A stretch of DNA of 64,000 nucleotides, taken from the NCBI GenBank assembly GCA_964610575.1, contig CAZSYX010000008.1, forward strand, positions 12,501-76,500, in the 5' to 3' direction. Below are positions 8,548 through 17,052 of this stretch, in pieces. Made by a program: the position numbers and the translations under genes. Position 1 is the first letter of the stretch; each line of letters begins with the position of its first letter. The notes beneath the pieces were generated by a model that saw nothing but the letters and a program-made list of their open reading frames with translations, did not search any database and was not told where the DNA came from. Source of the DNA: JADJWR01 sp964610575. Lineage in GTDB: Bacteria; Pseudomonadota; Gammaproteobacteria; Burkholderiales; Burkholderiaceae_F.

Positions 8548-9207
8548 TCAGCGCGCAGCCACCTGCGCGCGAACCTTGTCGAGCAGCGCCTTTGCTTCGT
8601 CCCGGCGGCCGGCATCCGCGATCTCGCGGCCCGGGCGCGCCGGCGCAGCGAGCGAGCGCTCGAAGTAGGTGATCGCCTCGGCCGGCTTGCCGGTCTCGAC
8701 CAGGTACTCGCCGTAGAAGTAATTCGGATCGATGCCCTTCGGGTTGATCGCCACCGCCCTGTCGAGCAGTTCCCTCGCCTTGGCCTTGTCGCCGAAGCCG
8801 ATCGGCCAGCTGGGTACCTTGTAGTACAGCACCGCCAGGCTGTTGTATGCGGAACCGTCGAGTGCGTTGGGATTGAGTCGCAGCGCCTGCTCGTACATGG
8901 CCTTGGCGTCCTTGGCCAGCGACAGCGCGCCCAGCCCGCCCTTGGCGCCGGCCAGTGTGCTGACGATGATGCCGTTCCAGATCAGCGGCTCGGCGCGATT
9001 CGGAAAGGTCTCCGCGACCTTGTGCGCCTTGCCGGCCAGTGCCTCGAAGCGCTCGGCGCGCTGCGCTGTCGGGGTCCGGTAGCGGATCGTTTCCCACTCG
9101 TGCTGCAGGTCGGCCACTGCGTCGTCGACGGGCGCGGCGACGGCAGCGCCAGTGAACAGGACTGCGGCAATCGTCGCTGCCGCGCGGACAAGAAGGGATC
9201 TAGACAT
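8548..9207 (-). CDS. Exported TPR-repeat protein, last gene of five-gene operon
   Basis: A 219-residue protein with a Sec signal peptide (MSRSLLVRAAATIAAVLFTG, probable cleavage after AVAA near residue 25). The mature part contains three or four TPR-like helix pairs, for example YEQALRLNPNALDGSAYNSL, RAVAINPKGIDPNYFYGEYL and GKPAEAITYFERSLAA. TPR arrays bind partner proteins; here the location would be periplasmic. Its start overlaps the end of the SDR gene by 8 bases, which indicates translational coupling. Its role in the pathway is unknown: a scaffold or a sensor in the periplasm are both possible. Confidence 0.8.
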   Translation of the reverse strand: MSRSLLVRAAATIAAVLFTGAAVAAPVDDAVADLQHEWETIRYRTPTAQRAERFEALAGKAHKVAETFPNRAEPLIWNGIIVSTLAGAKGGLGALSLAKDAKAMYEQALRLNPNALDGSAYNSLAVLYYKVPSWPIGFGDKAKARELLDRAVAINPKGIDPNYFYGEYLVETGKPAEAITYFERSLAAPARPGREIADAGRRDEAKALLDKVRAQVAAR

Positions 9208-10033
9208 GTTGAGACTCCGTGGTTGAGGGATGCATTTCGTCGGCGTCTGCCGCCGGGCTCAGTGCGGCGCGGTGCGCTGCGAAGGCGCGGTCGAGGAGCC
9301 GCGGCGCCAGGCCGTTGATGCGGACTGCGATGGATTCCGGGAAGCCGAGGAACTTCTCCGCCTTGCCGGAGCACAGCAGCTTCAGCGCAGCCTCGGCAAC
9401 GGTCTGCGGTGCGTCGACCGCCGTGCGCGTGCGCCGGTTGAAGTCGTCGGCGCGCGCGTCGTTGAAGTCGGTGCGGGTGGCGCGCGGCCCGAGGTATTGC
9501 ACGCGCACCGAGGTGTCGGCCAGTTCGCGCTGCAGCGCCTCGGAGAAGCCGCGCAGGCCGAACTTGCCGGCGCCGTAGACGGCAAAGCCGGGCACGCCGA
9601 GGCGGCCGGTTGCCGAGCCGATGTTCAGCACGCGGGCTGCCGGCTGCGCACGCAGCTGCGGCAGCAGCGCCAGCGTGAGCTGGATCGGCGCGACGAGGTT
9701 GGTCTGCAGCACCGCCTCGATCTGCTCCGCGTCGGCGTCGGCAAACGAACCGAAGCACGGCAGCGCGGCGTTGTTGATCAGTGCGTTGCAGCCGCGGGCG
9801 GCGGCGATGTCGCGGATCGTCGCGCGACCTTCGGCGGTGGCGATGTCGGCAGCCAGGGCCTGCACGCGCTGCTGAGGCGCGCCGCTGAGCGATTCGGCCA
9901 GAGCCGCCAGCGGCGCGCCGCGGCGGCCGACCAGCAGCACCCGCGCGCCGGCAGCGGCCAGCACGGCGGCCAATACCGAGCCGATGCCGCCGGAGGCGCC
10001 GGTCAGCACGACGGAAAGTTCCCGCGGCCTCAT
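9200..10033 (-). CDS. Short-chain dehydrogenase/reductase
   Basis: A 277-residue classical SDR. The NAD(P)-binding motif is TGASGGIG at residues 11-18, the NNA motif is present (LINNAALP), and the catalytic YxxxK is Y153/K157 in VYGAGK with serine in GSATG. It should oxidise or reduce a hydroxyl/carbonyl in the cytosol, substrate unknown. Its start overlaps the stop of the diiron-protein gene by 4 bases, and its end overlaps the TPR gene by 8 bases. The tight packing says it acts in the same pathway as the ligase and diiron protein. Confidence 0.9.
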   Translation of the reverse strand: MRPRELSVVLTGASGGIGSVLAAVLAAAGARVLLVGRRGAPLAALAESLSGAPQQRVQALAADIATAEGRATIRDIAAARGCNALINNAALPCFGSFADADAEQIEAVLQTNLVAPIQLTLALLPQLRAQPAARVLNIGSATGRLGVPGFAVYGAGKFGLRGFSEALQRELADTSVRVQYLGPRATRTDFNDARADDFNRRTRTAVDAPQTVAEAALKLLCSGKAEKFLGFPESIAVRINGLAPRLLDRAFAAHRAALSPAADADEMHPSTTESQHV

Positions 10034-10713
10034 GCCAGCGCCTCCTCGGCCGCATGGCGTGCGAGGGGCAGCGGCAGGCTGCGGAAGACATCGCCGTACA
10101 GCCGGTAGAACATCTTCGCGGCATGGATGACGGCCCGCTGGTCGTCGGGGTCGTCGAGCAGGTTCATCAGTCGCGCGAAGTGCGCGGTGTGCTCGCGGTC
10201 CAGCTCGCCATGCGAGCGCAGGTAGGAAAACGCGTTGTCGGGCAGGCCAAGCGCGGCCTGGATGCGGTCGGCGGCGTGCAGCGCCAGCGCGACACTGGTG
10301 CCTTCGAGCACCAGCACCATGCCGAAGAAGCCGACCGGGTTGCCGCGCGCGATGGTGTCGTAGGCGTAGGCGACCATCAGTTCCGTCGCCGGCTGCGGCC
10401 GGCCGTGGCGCACGGCCGGCGCGTCGCCGTCGCAGGCGGCGACGTCGTCGAGGATCCACTCGTCGTGGCCGGTCTCCTCGGCGATGTAGTGGTCGAGTTC
10501 GGGCGCCAGCCAGGCCAGCCGCGACGGCAGCGCTTCCTTGCACGCGGCCAGCAGCGGCGCGGTGTGCCTGACGTGGTGGTACGCCTCGGCCAGGAAGGCG
10601 AGGTAGGCCGGAGCCGAAACCTCGCCGCGCAGCGTGCCCTGGATGATCGGCGTGGCGAGAAGCGCCGCCCGCTCTTCAGCGGTCGACGCCAGCAGTCGGT
10701 CGTGGAACTTCAT
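10030..10713 (-). CDS. Heme-oxygenase-like diiron protein (TenA/CADD/UndA fold)
   Basis: A 227-residue all-helical protein of the iron-containing redox enzyme family. The expected diiron ligands can be read: helix 1 E43/H47, E80 with H83 (EETGH), E137 (VLEGTS), and H168-x3-D172-x2-H175 (HGELDREH). The last pattern equals that of CADD. Family members cleave or oxidise small substrates with O2, for example UndA (fatty acid to alkene) and the BesC/SznF group. It lacks the TenA thiaminase cysteine pattern as far as I can see. It overlaps the ligase gene by 38 bases and the SDR gene by 4 bases. The substrate is probably the product activated by the ligase. Confidence 0.85.
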   Translation of the reverse strand: MKFHDRLLASTAEERAALLATPIIQGTLRGEVSAPAYLAFLAEAYHHVRHTAPLLAACKEALPSRLAWLAPELDHYIAEETGHDEWILDDVAACDGDAPAVRHGRPQPATELMVAYAYDTIARGNPVGFFGMVLVLEGTSVALALHAADRIQAALGLPDNAFSYLRSHGELDREHTAHFARLMNLLDDPDDQRAVIHAAKMFYRLYGDVFRSLPLPLARHAAEEALA

Positions 10714-12199
10714 GGTGCTCCGGCAGGTTGGGAATCTCGGGGGTGTCTTCTTCGGTGAAAAGCCCGTCGGCATGGAGCCGCGCGATTGCCTCGCGCCGCG
10801 GCCTGCCATTGGCGGTGGCCATGCCGCTGGCGGCGGTGAACGGCGAGCGGCCGCGCCGCCAGCTAGCGACCCTTGCGTAATCGGGCAGCCGCGCATTGGC
10901 CTGCGCCACGGCATGCGCGAGGTCGTCGTCGCTCGTGTCCGCGCGCGCCGGCCACAGCACGGCGGCCAGCGCCGGCTGGCCGTCGCCGAAGACGACCGCG
11001 TTCGCGATCGATGGCGAGGCCTGCAGTTCGGATTCGACCCACTCCGGCGAGACGTTGCGGCCGAACGAGGTGATCAGCACGTTGCGGCGCCGGCCTTCGA
11101 TGTGCAGGAAGCCGTCGGCGTCGATGCGGCCGAGGTCGCCCGTGGCCCACCACGCCGGCAGCACGGCCCGGTCGGAGCCCAGGTAGCCGAGCATCAGCGA
11201 GCCGGCCGCCCAGATCTGTCCGTCGCCATCGATGCGCAGGCGCGCATGCGGCAGCGCCTTGCCGGCCGAGCCCGGGCGGTCGCCATGCGGCAGGTTCAGC
11301 GTCTGCACCGACCCCGCTTCCGACAGCCCATAGCCTTCGTAGGCCGGCAGGCCGACCAGCCGCGCCTGCGCCATGGCCGTGCTGCCTACGTGCGCTCCGC
11401 CGACAGCGACGAACTTCAGCGTCGGCAACGGCGTGGCGCGGGTTGCCGCCCGCCAGGCGCTCCACGCGCGCAGCATCTGCGGCAGCACGATCACGCTGTC
11501 GGCGCGTTGGCGGCGGACGGCCGCATCGAGCGCCGCCGGGTTGAAGCCGGAAGAGCCGGCGAGGCCCACGTTTTCGGCTGCGGGCACGACCACCGTCGCG
11601 CCGGCGGCGAGCGGCGCGTAGACGCCGGCGATGTTCTCCAGCAGCAGCGGCAGCGGCAGGGCGCACAGGTGCCGGCGCACCGTCAGCGTTGCCAGCGCCT
11701 GCATGAGGCTGTCGGCCACCGACAGCATCGCGTCGCCGAGGCACACACCCTTCGGCGTGGCGGTGGTGCCGGAGGTGAAGGTGATCTTGCGCGTGCCGCC
11801 TGGCATCGGCACCACCGAGGTGACGCGGCGACTGAGCGCGAGCCGTTCGCCGGCGACCGACACCGTCCGGGCCGGCACGGCGCGGGGCGCCACTTCCTCG
11901 AGCACGGCGTCGGCGCCTGCGGCGCCGAGCACGAAGGCCTGCTGTTCGGCGGTGAAGAACAGCGGCAGCGGCACGTGCACCAGGCCGGCGCGCAGCGCCG
12001 CCAGGTCGGCGACGATCCACGCCGGCCCGTTCGGCAGGCGAGTGGCCAGTATTCGCACGCGGCTGGCCAGCAGCACCTCCGCGAGCGTGTCGACGGCGTC
12101 GAGCAGGGCGCCGTAGGACAGCGCGGCATTCGAACCCTGGACCGCCGGCTCCCGCGGCGGATGCGAGCGCAGCTGGGCGAAGAATTCCTGCGTGTTCAC
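10676..12199 (-). CDS. AMP-dependent acyl ligase-like protein
   Basis: A 507-residue member of the ANL adenylating superfamily. It shows the P-loop TFTSGTTATPKG, the A5 motif YEGYGLSEAG, the A7 motif WATGDLG, and the hinge GRRRNVLITSFGRNVSPEWVE-like region. The A10 motif is ATANGRPRR, so the normally catalytic lysine is arginine (R466). This is expected to weaken adenylation but may be a feature of the subfamily. The start is GTG at 12199; it gives MNTQEFFAQL and leaves 28 bases to the upstream gene. It likely activates a carboxylic acid for the neighbouring GNAT-like and diiron proteins. No carrier-protein gene is seen in the operon. Confidence 0.88.
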   Translation of the reverse strand: MNTQEFFAQLRSHPPREPAVQGSNAALSYGALLDAVDTLAEVLLASRVRILATRLPNGPAWIVADLAALRAGLVHVPLPLFFTAEQQAFVLGAAGADAVLEEVAPRAVPARTVSVAGERLALSRRVTSVVPMPGGTRKITFTSGTTATPKGVCLGDAMLSVADSLMQALATLTVRRHLCALPLPLLLENIAGVYAPLAAGATVVVPAAENVGLAGSSGFNPAALDAAVRRQRADSVIVLPQMLRAWSAWRAATRATPLPTLKFVAVGGAHVGSTAMAQARLVGLPAYEGYGLSEAGSVQTLNLPHGDRPGSAGKALPHARLRIDGDGQIWAAGSLMLGYLGSDRAVLPAWWATGDLGRIDADGFLHIEGRRRNVLITSFGRNVSPEWVESELQASPSIANAVVFGDGQPALAAVLWPARADTSDDDLAHAVAQANARLPDYARVASWRRGRSPFTAASGMATANGRPRREAIARLHADGLFTEEDTPEIPNLPEHHEVPRPTAGVDR

Positions 12200-12227
12200 G
12201 ATGAGACCCTGCGACGCGCCGTGCAGC

Positions 12228-12866
12228 TCACTTGCGCCCGCGCTCCAGCCGCGCGAGGTTGGCGGACAGGTCGCCGGCCAGCACCTTCGGCGCGTGGCGG
12301 TAATAGCTGCCCCACAGCGGCGCCTCGTCGCCGACGCAGCGCCGCTGCGCAACGGCGAGCGGCAGCGCGCTCAGCCCCTGGTGCCTGAACATCCGGCGCA
12401 GTTCCGCGGTGGCGGTGATCACCGCCCAGCGGAAACCCGAGTCGACCAGGTGGCGGGCCAGCGCGAGCATCAGTCGCCGGCCTTCGCCGGCGCACTGCGA
12501 GGCGAACTGGCCGATTTCCACGATCTCTTCGCGAGCGATTGGCTGTCCGGTGGCCCGGGCCAGCATCTGCTCGACCGGCTCCGGCAGGTAGCGCTCGAGG
12601 AACAGCGGTTCGACCGCGCTGCGATAGCCGGCCGCCGCGCAGGTGCCGCCGCCGATGCTGCGGCTGACCAGCACCGGCAGGAAGTGGGCGAGCCGCGCAG
12701 CGAAGTGCTGCCGGTACACACGGGCGATGAACTGCTCGGTCTCGGTGCGCGCCGCGTCGCCGCGGCGATGCAGCTGAAACCGGCTGCGCGGCGCCGTGGC
12801 GATCGGCGCGTAGGGCGCGGAGGCTTCCGGCGACCACAGCGCCGGCACGGATTCGACGAATGACAC
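12228..12866 (-). CDS. Thermostable-hemolysin-family protein (GNAT-like)
   Basis: A 212-residue protein of the thermostable hemolysin (T_hemolysin) family, named after Vibrio delta-TDH-like genes but built like an acyltransferase/autoinducer synthase (GNAT-like) domain. Signatures seen are AAGYRSAVEPLFLERYL, IVEIGQFASQ, GFRWAVITATAELRRMF and APLWGSYYRHAPKVLAG. I chose GTG at 12866 because GAGGA lies 6 bases upstream; a longer GTG start (12893) falls on the inferred promoter. It is the first gene of a five-gene operon. The true activity is unknown; transfer of an acyl group made by the ligase is a reasonable guess. There is no clear signal peptide, so a secreted-hemolysin role is unlikely. Confidence 0.82.
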   Translation of the reverse strand: MSFVESVPALWSPEASAPYAPIATAPRSRFQLHRRGDAARTETEQFIARVYRQHFAARLAHFLPVLVSRSIGGGTCAAAGYRSAVEPLFLERYLPEPVEQMLARATGQPIAREEIVEIGQFASQCAGEGRRLMLALARHLVDSGFRWAVITATAELRRMFRHQGLSALPLAVAQRRCVGDEAPLWGSYYRHAPKVLAGDLSANLARLERGRK

Positions 12867-12907
12867 GGGCGTTCCTCGATGACGAGGCGCCACGGTAGGG
12901 GCCGCAC

Positions 12908-12924
12908 ATTAAGGCGCGCTTAAT
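12908..12924. promoter_or_regulatory. PmrA/QseB-type box 1 (TTAAG-N5-CTTAAT)
   Basis: The site reads ATTAAG-GCGCG-CTTAAT, with TTAA repeated 11 bases apart, and arms TTAAG/CTTAA forming a perfect inverted repeat. It is close to the PmrA consensus YTTAAK-N5-YTTAAK. It lies upstream of the minus-strand operon; 10 bases downstream on that strand is a possible -10, TACCGT (fwd 12892-12897). Its TTAA copies stand out in 68% GC DNA. The assignment to the regulator at 6515 is inference. Confidence 0.7.
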
Positions 12925-12960
12925 GCCGGACGGCGCCCCGCCGCTGCCTGCCCCTTCGGC

Positions 12961-12977
12961 GTTAAGCCGCGCTTAAT
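12961..12977. promoter_or_regulatory. PmrA/QseB-type box 2 (TTAAG-N5-CTTAAT)
   Basis: The second copy reads GTTAAG-CCGCG-CTTAAT and lies 53 bases from the first, which is five helical turns, so both face the same side of the DNA. On the plus strand a possible -10, TTCAAT (12988-12993), follows 10 bases after the box; this mirrors the 10-base gap for box 1 on the other strand. It would serve the sulfatase gene starting at 13025. No clear -35 is visible, as expected for an activator-dependent promoter. Confidence 0.7.
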
Positions 12978-13024
12978 GCGGGGCGGGTTCAATACGCGCT
13001 TCGCACTGACCTGCCTTGCTGCCA

Positions 13025-14992
13025 ATGTCGTTTGTCTCCTGGCGCCGGACCCCGCGCCTGCCTGCGCTGCCGTTGCTCGTCGCACTGCTTGTTCTCGCCG
13101 TCTTCACGCTGACCCGCCTCGGCCTGGCGATCTTCTCCGGGCTCGACTCGGTGCCGCTCGCGCTCTGGCCGGGCGTGTTCGGGATGGGCCTGTGGTTCGA
13201 CCTGGCCGTGGTCGCGTTCTTGCTCGCCCCGGTCTGCCTGTACGAGGCGCTGCTGCCCAACCGCTGGCGGGCCAGTCGCCTGCACGCCGTTCTCCGAGTG
13301 ATCTGGCTGTGGCTGGTGATCGGGGTCCTGCTGTTCGGCGCGGTCGCCGAGGCGACCTTCTGGCTGGAGTTCTCGACCCGCTTCAACTTCATCGCCGTCG
13401 ACTATCTGGTCTACACGCGGGAGGTAATCGGCAACATCCGCCAGTCGTATCCGGTGGGCTGGATCCTGGCGGCGATCGGGACCGCTGCCGCGCTCGTCGT
13501 CTGGTGGCTGGCGCCAGCGGTGCGCCGTGCCGACCGCCTGGCGCTGAGCTGGCGGTGGCGTGCGGCGCTGCTCACCGCGGCCATCGTCGCGCCACTGGCG
13601 AGTGTCGCGCTGGCACGTGTCGAGCAGATGCAGGGCGCCGGCAACCCGTTTGCCGACGAGCTTTCGGGCAACGGCCTGTTCACGCTGGCGGCGGCCATGC
13701 GCCGTAATGAACTGGACTACGACCGCTTCTATCGGACGATCCCGGAGCGCCGTGCTGAAGCGATCCTCGCTCGCCTTGGCGTGCGCCGCGGTTCTGCGGC
13801 GACCGACAGCGCGCCGACGGCACCGCTGGCGGCGCCGTTCTCCCGCCGGCCGAGGAACGTGGTGCTCATTTCGGTCGAAAGCCTGTCGGCGTCGTTTGTC
13901 GGCGCCTACGGAGCCGGCGACGGACTGACGCCGCAGATCGACGCGCTGGCGCGCGACGGCCTGAAGTTCGAGCGGGTGTTCGCCACCGGCACTCGCACCG
14001 TGCGCGGCCTGGAGGCGCTGTCGCTCGGCACGCCGCCGATTCCGGGTCAGGCGGTCGTGCGCCGGCCGGGCAACGAGCATCTGGCCACGCTCGGCGAACT
14101 GCTCGCGCCGCAGGGCGTAGCGCCGTACTTCTTCTACGGCGGCTACGGCTACTTCGACAACATGAACGCCTACTTCGCGGCAAACAGCTACGAGGTCATC
14201 GACCGCGTCAGCATTCCGAAGGCTTCGATTGCGCACGAGAACGTGTGGGGGGTGGCCGACGAGTCGCTCTACGACCAGGTGCTGGGCACCCTCGATGCGC
14301 GCCCGGCCGGGCAGCCGTTCTTCGTCCACATCATGACCACGTCGAACCACCGCCCGTTCACTTACCCGCAGGGGCGCATCGACATCCCCTCGCCCGGTGG
14401 GCGCGAAGGCGCCGTCAGGTATACCGACTACGCGATCGGCCGGTTCATCGAGCAGGCCAGGTCGAAGCCATGGTTCGCCGACACGCTGTTCGTGATCACC
14501 GCCGACCACTGCGCCGCGGTGGCCGGCAAGACGCAGCTGCCGGTGGACAAGTACCACATCCCCCTGATCTTCTACGCGCCTTCGCTGCTGGCCGCCGCGA
14601 CGTACGCGCCGACGCTCAGCCAGATCGACATCGCCCCGACCCTGCTCGACGTCCTCGGCCGCCCCGGGGCGGAGAATTTCTTCGGACAGTCGGCGTTCAG
14701 CCCGACGCTGGTTCAGCGCGCCTTCATCAGCAACTACCAGGCGCTCGGCTACCTGCGCGACGGCGTTCTGACGGTGCTGCTGCCGAAGGCCGGCGTGCAA
14801 AGCTATCGGGTCGACGGGCGGACGCTGGACTCGACACCTGCTGCCGTTGAGCCGCGGCTGCTCGACGAGGCCGTGGCCTACTACCAGACCGCGGCCCATG
14901 CGTTCAAGCGCGGCGAGCTGCATGTGCCGTCGACCGGCGCGGTCGCCGTGGCGAGCGGAGCGCACCGGGAGCCGTCGACGCGAGCCCATTGA
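13025..14992 (+). CDS. LTA synthase/sulfatase-family membrane enzyme
   Basis: A 655-residue inner-membrane protein with about five N-terminal transmembrane segments (residues ~15-190) and a periplasmic alkaline-phosphatase-fold domain (from ~275). Metal-site residues are visible: E285 (ISVESL), the nucleophile T323 or T325 in GTRTVRGLEAL, H442 (TSNHRPF) and D494/H495 (TADHC). Relatives transfer phosphoglycerol or phosphoethanolamine from phospholipid to an envelope acceptor. Gram-negative members probably decorate periplasmic glycans or lipid A-type acceptors. The ATG at 13025 is preferred over a TTG at 13016. It is divergent from the thermostable-hemolysin operon and shares twin regulatory boxes. 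The acceptor is unknown. Confidence 0.85.
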   Translation: MSFVSWRRTPRLPALPLLVALLVLAVFTLTRLGLAIFSGLDSVPLALWPGVFGMGLWFDLAVVAFLLAPVCLYEALLPNRWRASRLHAVLRVIWLWLVIGVLLFGAVAEATFWLEFSTRFNFIAVDYLVYTREVIGNIRQSYPVGWILAAIGTAAALVVWWLAPAVRRADRLALSWRWRAALLTAAIVAPLASVALARVEQMQGAGNPFADELSGNGLFTLAAAMRRNELDYDRFYRTIPERRAEAILARLGVRRGSAATDSAPTAPLAAPFSRRPRNVVLISVESLSASFVGAYGAGDGLTPQIDALARDGLKFERVFATGTRTVRGLEALSLGTPPIPGQAVVRRPGNEHLATLGELLAPQGVAPYFFYGGYGYFDNMNAYFAANSYEVIDRVSIPKASIAHENVWGVADESLYDQVLGTLDARPAGQPFFVHIMTTSNHRPFTYPQGRIDIPSPGGREGAVRYTDYAIGRFIEQARSKPWFADTLFVITADHCAAVAGKTQLPVDKYHIPLIFYAPSLLAAATYAPTLSQIDIAPTLLDVLGRPGAENFFGQSAFSPTLVQRAFISNYQALGYLRDGVLTVLLPKAGVQSYRVDGRTLDSTPAAVEPRLLDEAVAYYQTAAHAFKRGELHVPSTGAVAVASGAHREPSTRAH

Positions 14993-15089
14993 GGAGCTCG
15001 GGGGCTCGCGCGGCGGCTGCGGCGCTCGCTCCCGGTCGGCGATGGTCTAATCGGCGTTGCTGCGGGCTCCTCCCGCGATCGACGCTCCC

Positions 15090-16055
15090 ATGTCCCTGCC
15101 CCCGCTGCTGCAGCAGCTGCGCCTGCCCGCGATCGGCGCGCCGCTGTTCATCATCTCCAACCCCGACCTCGTGCTGGCGCAGTGCACGGCCGGCATCGTC
15201 GGCAGCTTCCCGGCGCTGAACGCACGGCCGCCGGAGCTGCTCGATGCGTGGCTGACGCGCATCACGACGGAACTGGCCGCATTCAAGGCCGCGCGTCCGC
15301 AGGCAAAGGTGGCGCCGTTTGCGGTCAACCAGATCGTCCATTCGAGCAACGACCGGCTGCAGCACGACATGGACCTCGCCGTGAAGCACCGGGTGCCCAT
15401 CATCATCTCCAGCCTGCGCGCGCCGGATGCGGTGGTCGAGGCCGCGCACGGCTACGGCGGTCTGGTGTTCCACGACGTCACCACCATCAAGCACGCGCAG
15501 CGCGCGCTCGCCGCCGGCGTCGACGGCCTGATCCTGGTGTGCGCGGGTGCGGGTGGCCATGCGGGCCGGCTGTCGCCCCTCGCCCTGGTGCCGGAGGTGC
15601 GCGCCTTCTACGACGGCACGATCATCCTGTCGGGAGCCATCGCCACCGGCGACGCGATCCTCGCCGCGCAGGCGATCGGCGCCGACCTCGCCTACATCGG
15701 CACCCGCTTCATCGCCAGTGCCGAGGCCAACGCGCCCGACGCGTACAAGCAGATGATCGTTGCCTCGCGCGGCGAGGACATCGTCTACTCGAACCTCTTC
15801 ACCGGCGTGCACGGCAACTACCTGCGCGGCAGCATCGTCAATGCCGGGCTCGACCCGGACGCGCTGCCCGAGGCGGACAAGAGCGCGATGAACTTCGGCT
15901 CCGGGCGGAGCCGAGCCTGGCGCGACATCTGGGGCGCCGGCCAGGGCGTTGGCCAGATCCACGACGTGCTGCCGGCCGGTGAAATCGTCGCCCGGCTGGA
16001 GCGCGAATACCTGGCCGCGCGCGAGCGCCTCGGGCTGGGCGCGGCGCACCAGTGA
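15090..16055 (+). CDS. Nitronate monooxygenase (2-nitropropane dioxygenase)
   Basis: A 321-residue FMN-dependent TIM-barrel enzyme. It contains the family elements PLFIISNPDLVLAQCTAGIVG, the catalytic-histidine motif GAGGHAGRLSP and the FMN phosphate-binding segments ILSGAIATGDAI and GADLAYIGTRFI. It oxidises alkyl nitronates such as propionate 3-nitronate, detoxifying them. The ATG at 15090 gives the standard N-terminus MSLPPLLQQL. The aldo/keto reductase gene follows 22 bases later, so it heads a four-gene operon. Confidence 0.9.
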   Translation: MSLPPLLQQLRLPAIGAPLFIISNPDLVLAQCTAGIVGSFPALNARPPELLDAWLTRITTELAAFKAARPQAKVAPFAVNQIVHSSNDRLQHDMDLAVKHRVPIIISSLRAPDAVVEAAHGYGGLVFHDVTTIKHAQRALAAGVDGLILVCAGAGGHAGRLSPLALVPEVRAFYDGTIILSGAIATGDAILAAQAIGADLAYIGTRFIASAEANAPDAYKQMIVASRGEDIVYSNLFTGVHGNYLRGSIVNAGLDPDALPEADKSAMNFGSGRSRAWRDIWGAGQGVGQIHDVLPAGEIVARLEREYLAARERLGLGAAHQ

Positions 16056-16077
16056 TTCCTCTTGCGGAGAGCGTCTG

Positions 16078-17049
16078 ATGCATTACCGGAACCTCGGCCG
16101 ATCCGGCCTCAAAGTGAGCGAGCTGTCGTTCGGCTCGTGGGTCACCTACGGCAACCAGGTCGACACGGTGGCCGCGCGCGAACTGATGGCCGCGGCCTGG
16201 GATGCCGGCGTCAACTTCTTCGACAACGCCGAGATCTATGCGCGCGGCGGCGCCGAGAAGATCATGGGCGCGGCGCTGAAGGAACTCGGCTGGCCGCGGG
16301 TGAAGTACGTCGTCTCGACCAAGTTCTACTGGGGTCTCGGTGAGGGGCCGAACGACAAGAACACCCTGAACCGCAAGTACCTGCGGCATGCGATCGAGGG
16401 ATCGCTGGCGCGGCTGGGGCTCGATTACGTCGACCTGGTGTTCTGCCACCGGCCCGATCCGACCACGCCGATCGAGGAAACGGTGTGGGCGATGCACCAG
16501 ATGATCGAGCGCGGCCTGGTGCTGTACTGGGGCACCAGCGAGTGGAGTGCCGACGAGATCCGCGCCGCCTGGTCGATCGCCGAGCGGCACAGCCTGCACA
16601 AACCGGTGATGGAGCAGCCGCAGTACAACCTGCTGCACCGCAAGCGGGTCGAGCAGGAGTACGCACGGTTGTACGAGGACATCGGCCTCGGGCTCACCAC
16701 CTGGAGCCCGCTGGCGAGCGGGCTGCTCACCGGCAAGTACCGCGGCGGCATTCCCGCCGGCAGCCGCGGCGCGGTGGAGAGCTACGCCTTCCTGCGCCCT
16801 CGCCTGACCGACGAGAAGGGCAACGAGATCGTCGGCCGGCTCGAGCCCGTCGCGGCCGAGCTTGGCTGCACACTGGCGCAACTGGCACTGGCCTGGTGCC
16901 TGAAGAACCCGCGCGTGTCGACCGTGATCACCGGTGCCACGCGGGTGGCGCAGGTGCAGGAGAACATGTTGGCGCTCGACGTCATCGGCAGACTGACCAC
17001 CGAGGTGCTCGCCCACATCGACTCGATTGTCGGTAGCCACTTCGACTGA
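16078..17049 (+). CDS. Aldo/keto reductase (Kv-beta/YghZ-like)
   Basis: A 323-residue NADPH-dependent aldo/keto reductase. The catalytic tetrad can be seen as D and Y in FFDNAEIYARGGAE, K in VSTKFYWG and H in VFCHRPDP. The region GPNDKNTLNRKYL and the C-terminal cofactor part VSTVITGATRVAQVQEN place it in the potassium-channel beta-subunit/AKR6-14 type group. It reduces aldehydes or methylglyoxal-like compounds in the cytosol. A SD-like TTGCGGAG precedes the ATG. The GNAT gene starts 3 bases after its stop. Confidence 0.92.
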   Translation: MHYRNLGRSGLKVSELSFGSWVTYGNQVDTVAARELMAAAWDAGVNFFDNAEIYARGGAEKIMGAALKELGWPRVKYVVSTKFYWGLGEGPNDKNTLNRKYLRHAIEGSLARLGLDYVDLVFCHRPDPTTPIEETVWAMHQMIERGLVLYWGTSEWSADEIRAAWSIAERHSLHKPVMEQPQYNLLHRKRVEQEYARLYEDIGLGLTTWSPLASGLLTGKYRGGIPAGSRGAVESYAFLRPRLTDEKGNEIVGRLEPVAAELGCTLAQLALAWCLKNPRVSTVITGATRVAQVQENMLALDVIGRLTTEVLAHIDSIVGSHFD

Positions 17050-17052
17050 ATC

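Noticed and set aside
12228..12866. Secreted hemolysin toxin
   Set aside because: No signal peptide; family name is historical, and the operon context is biosynthetic.
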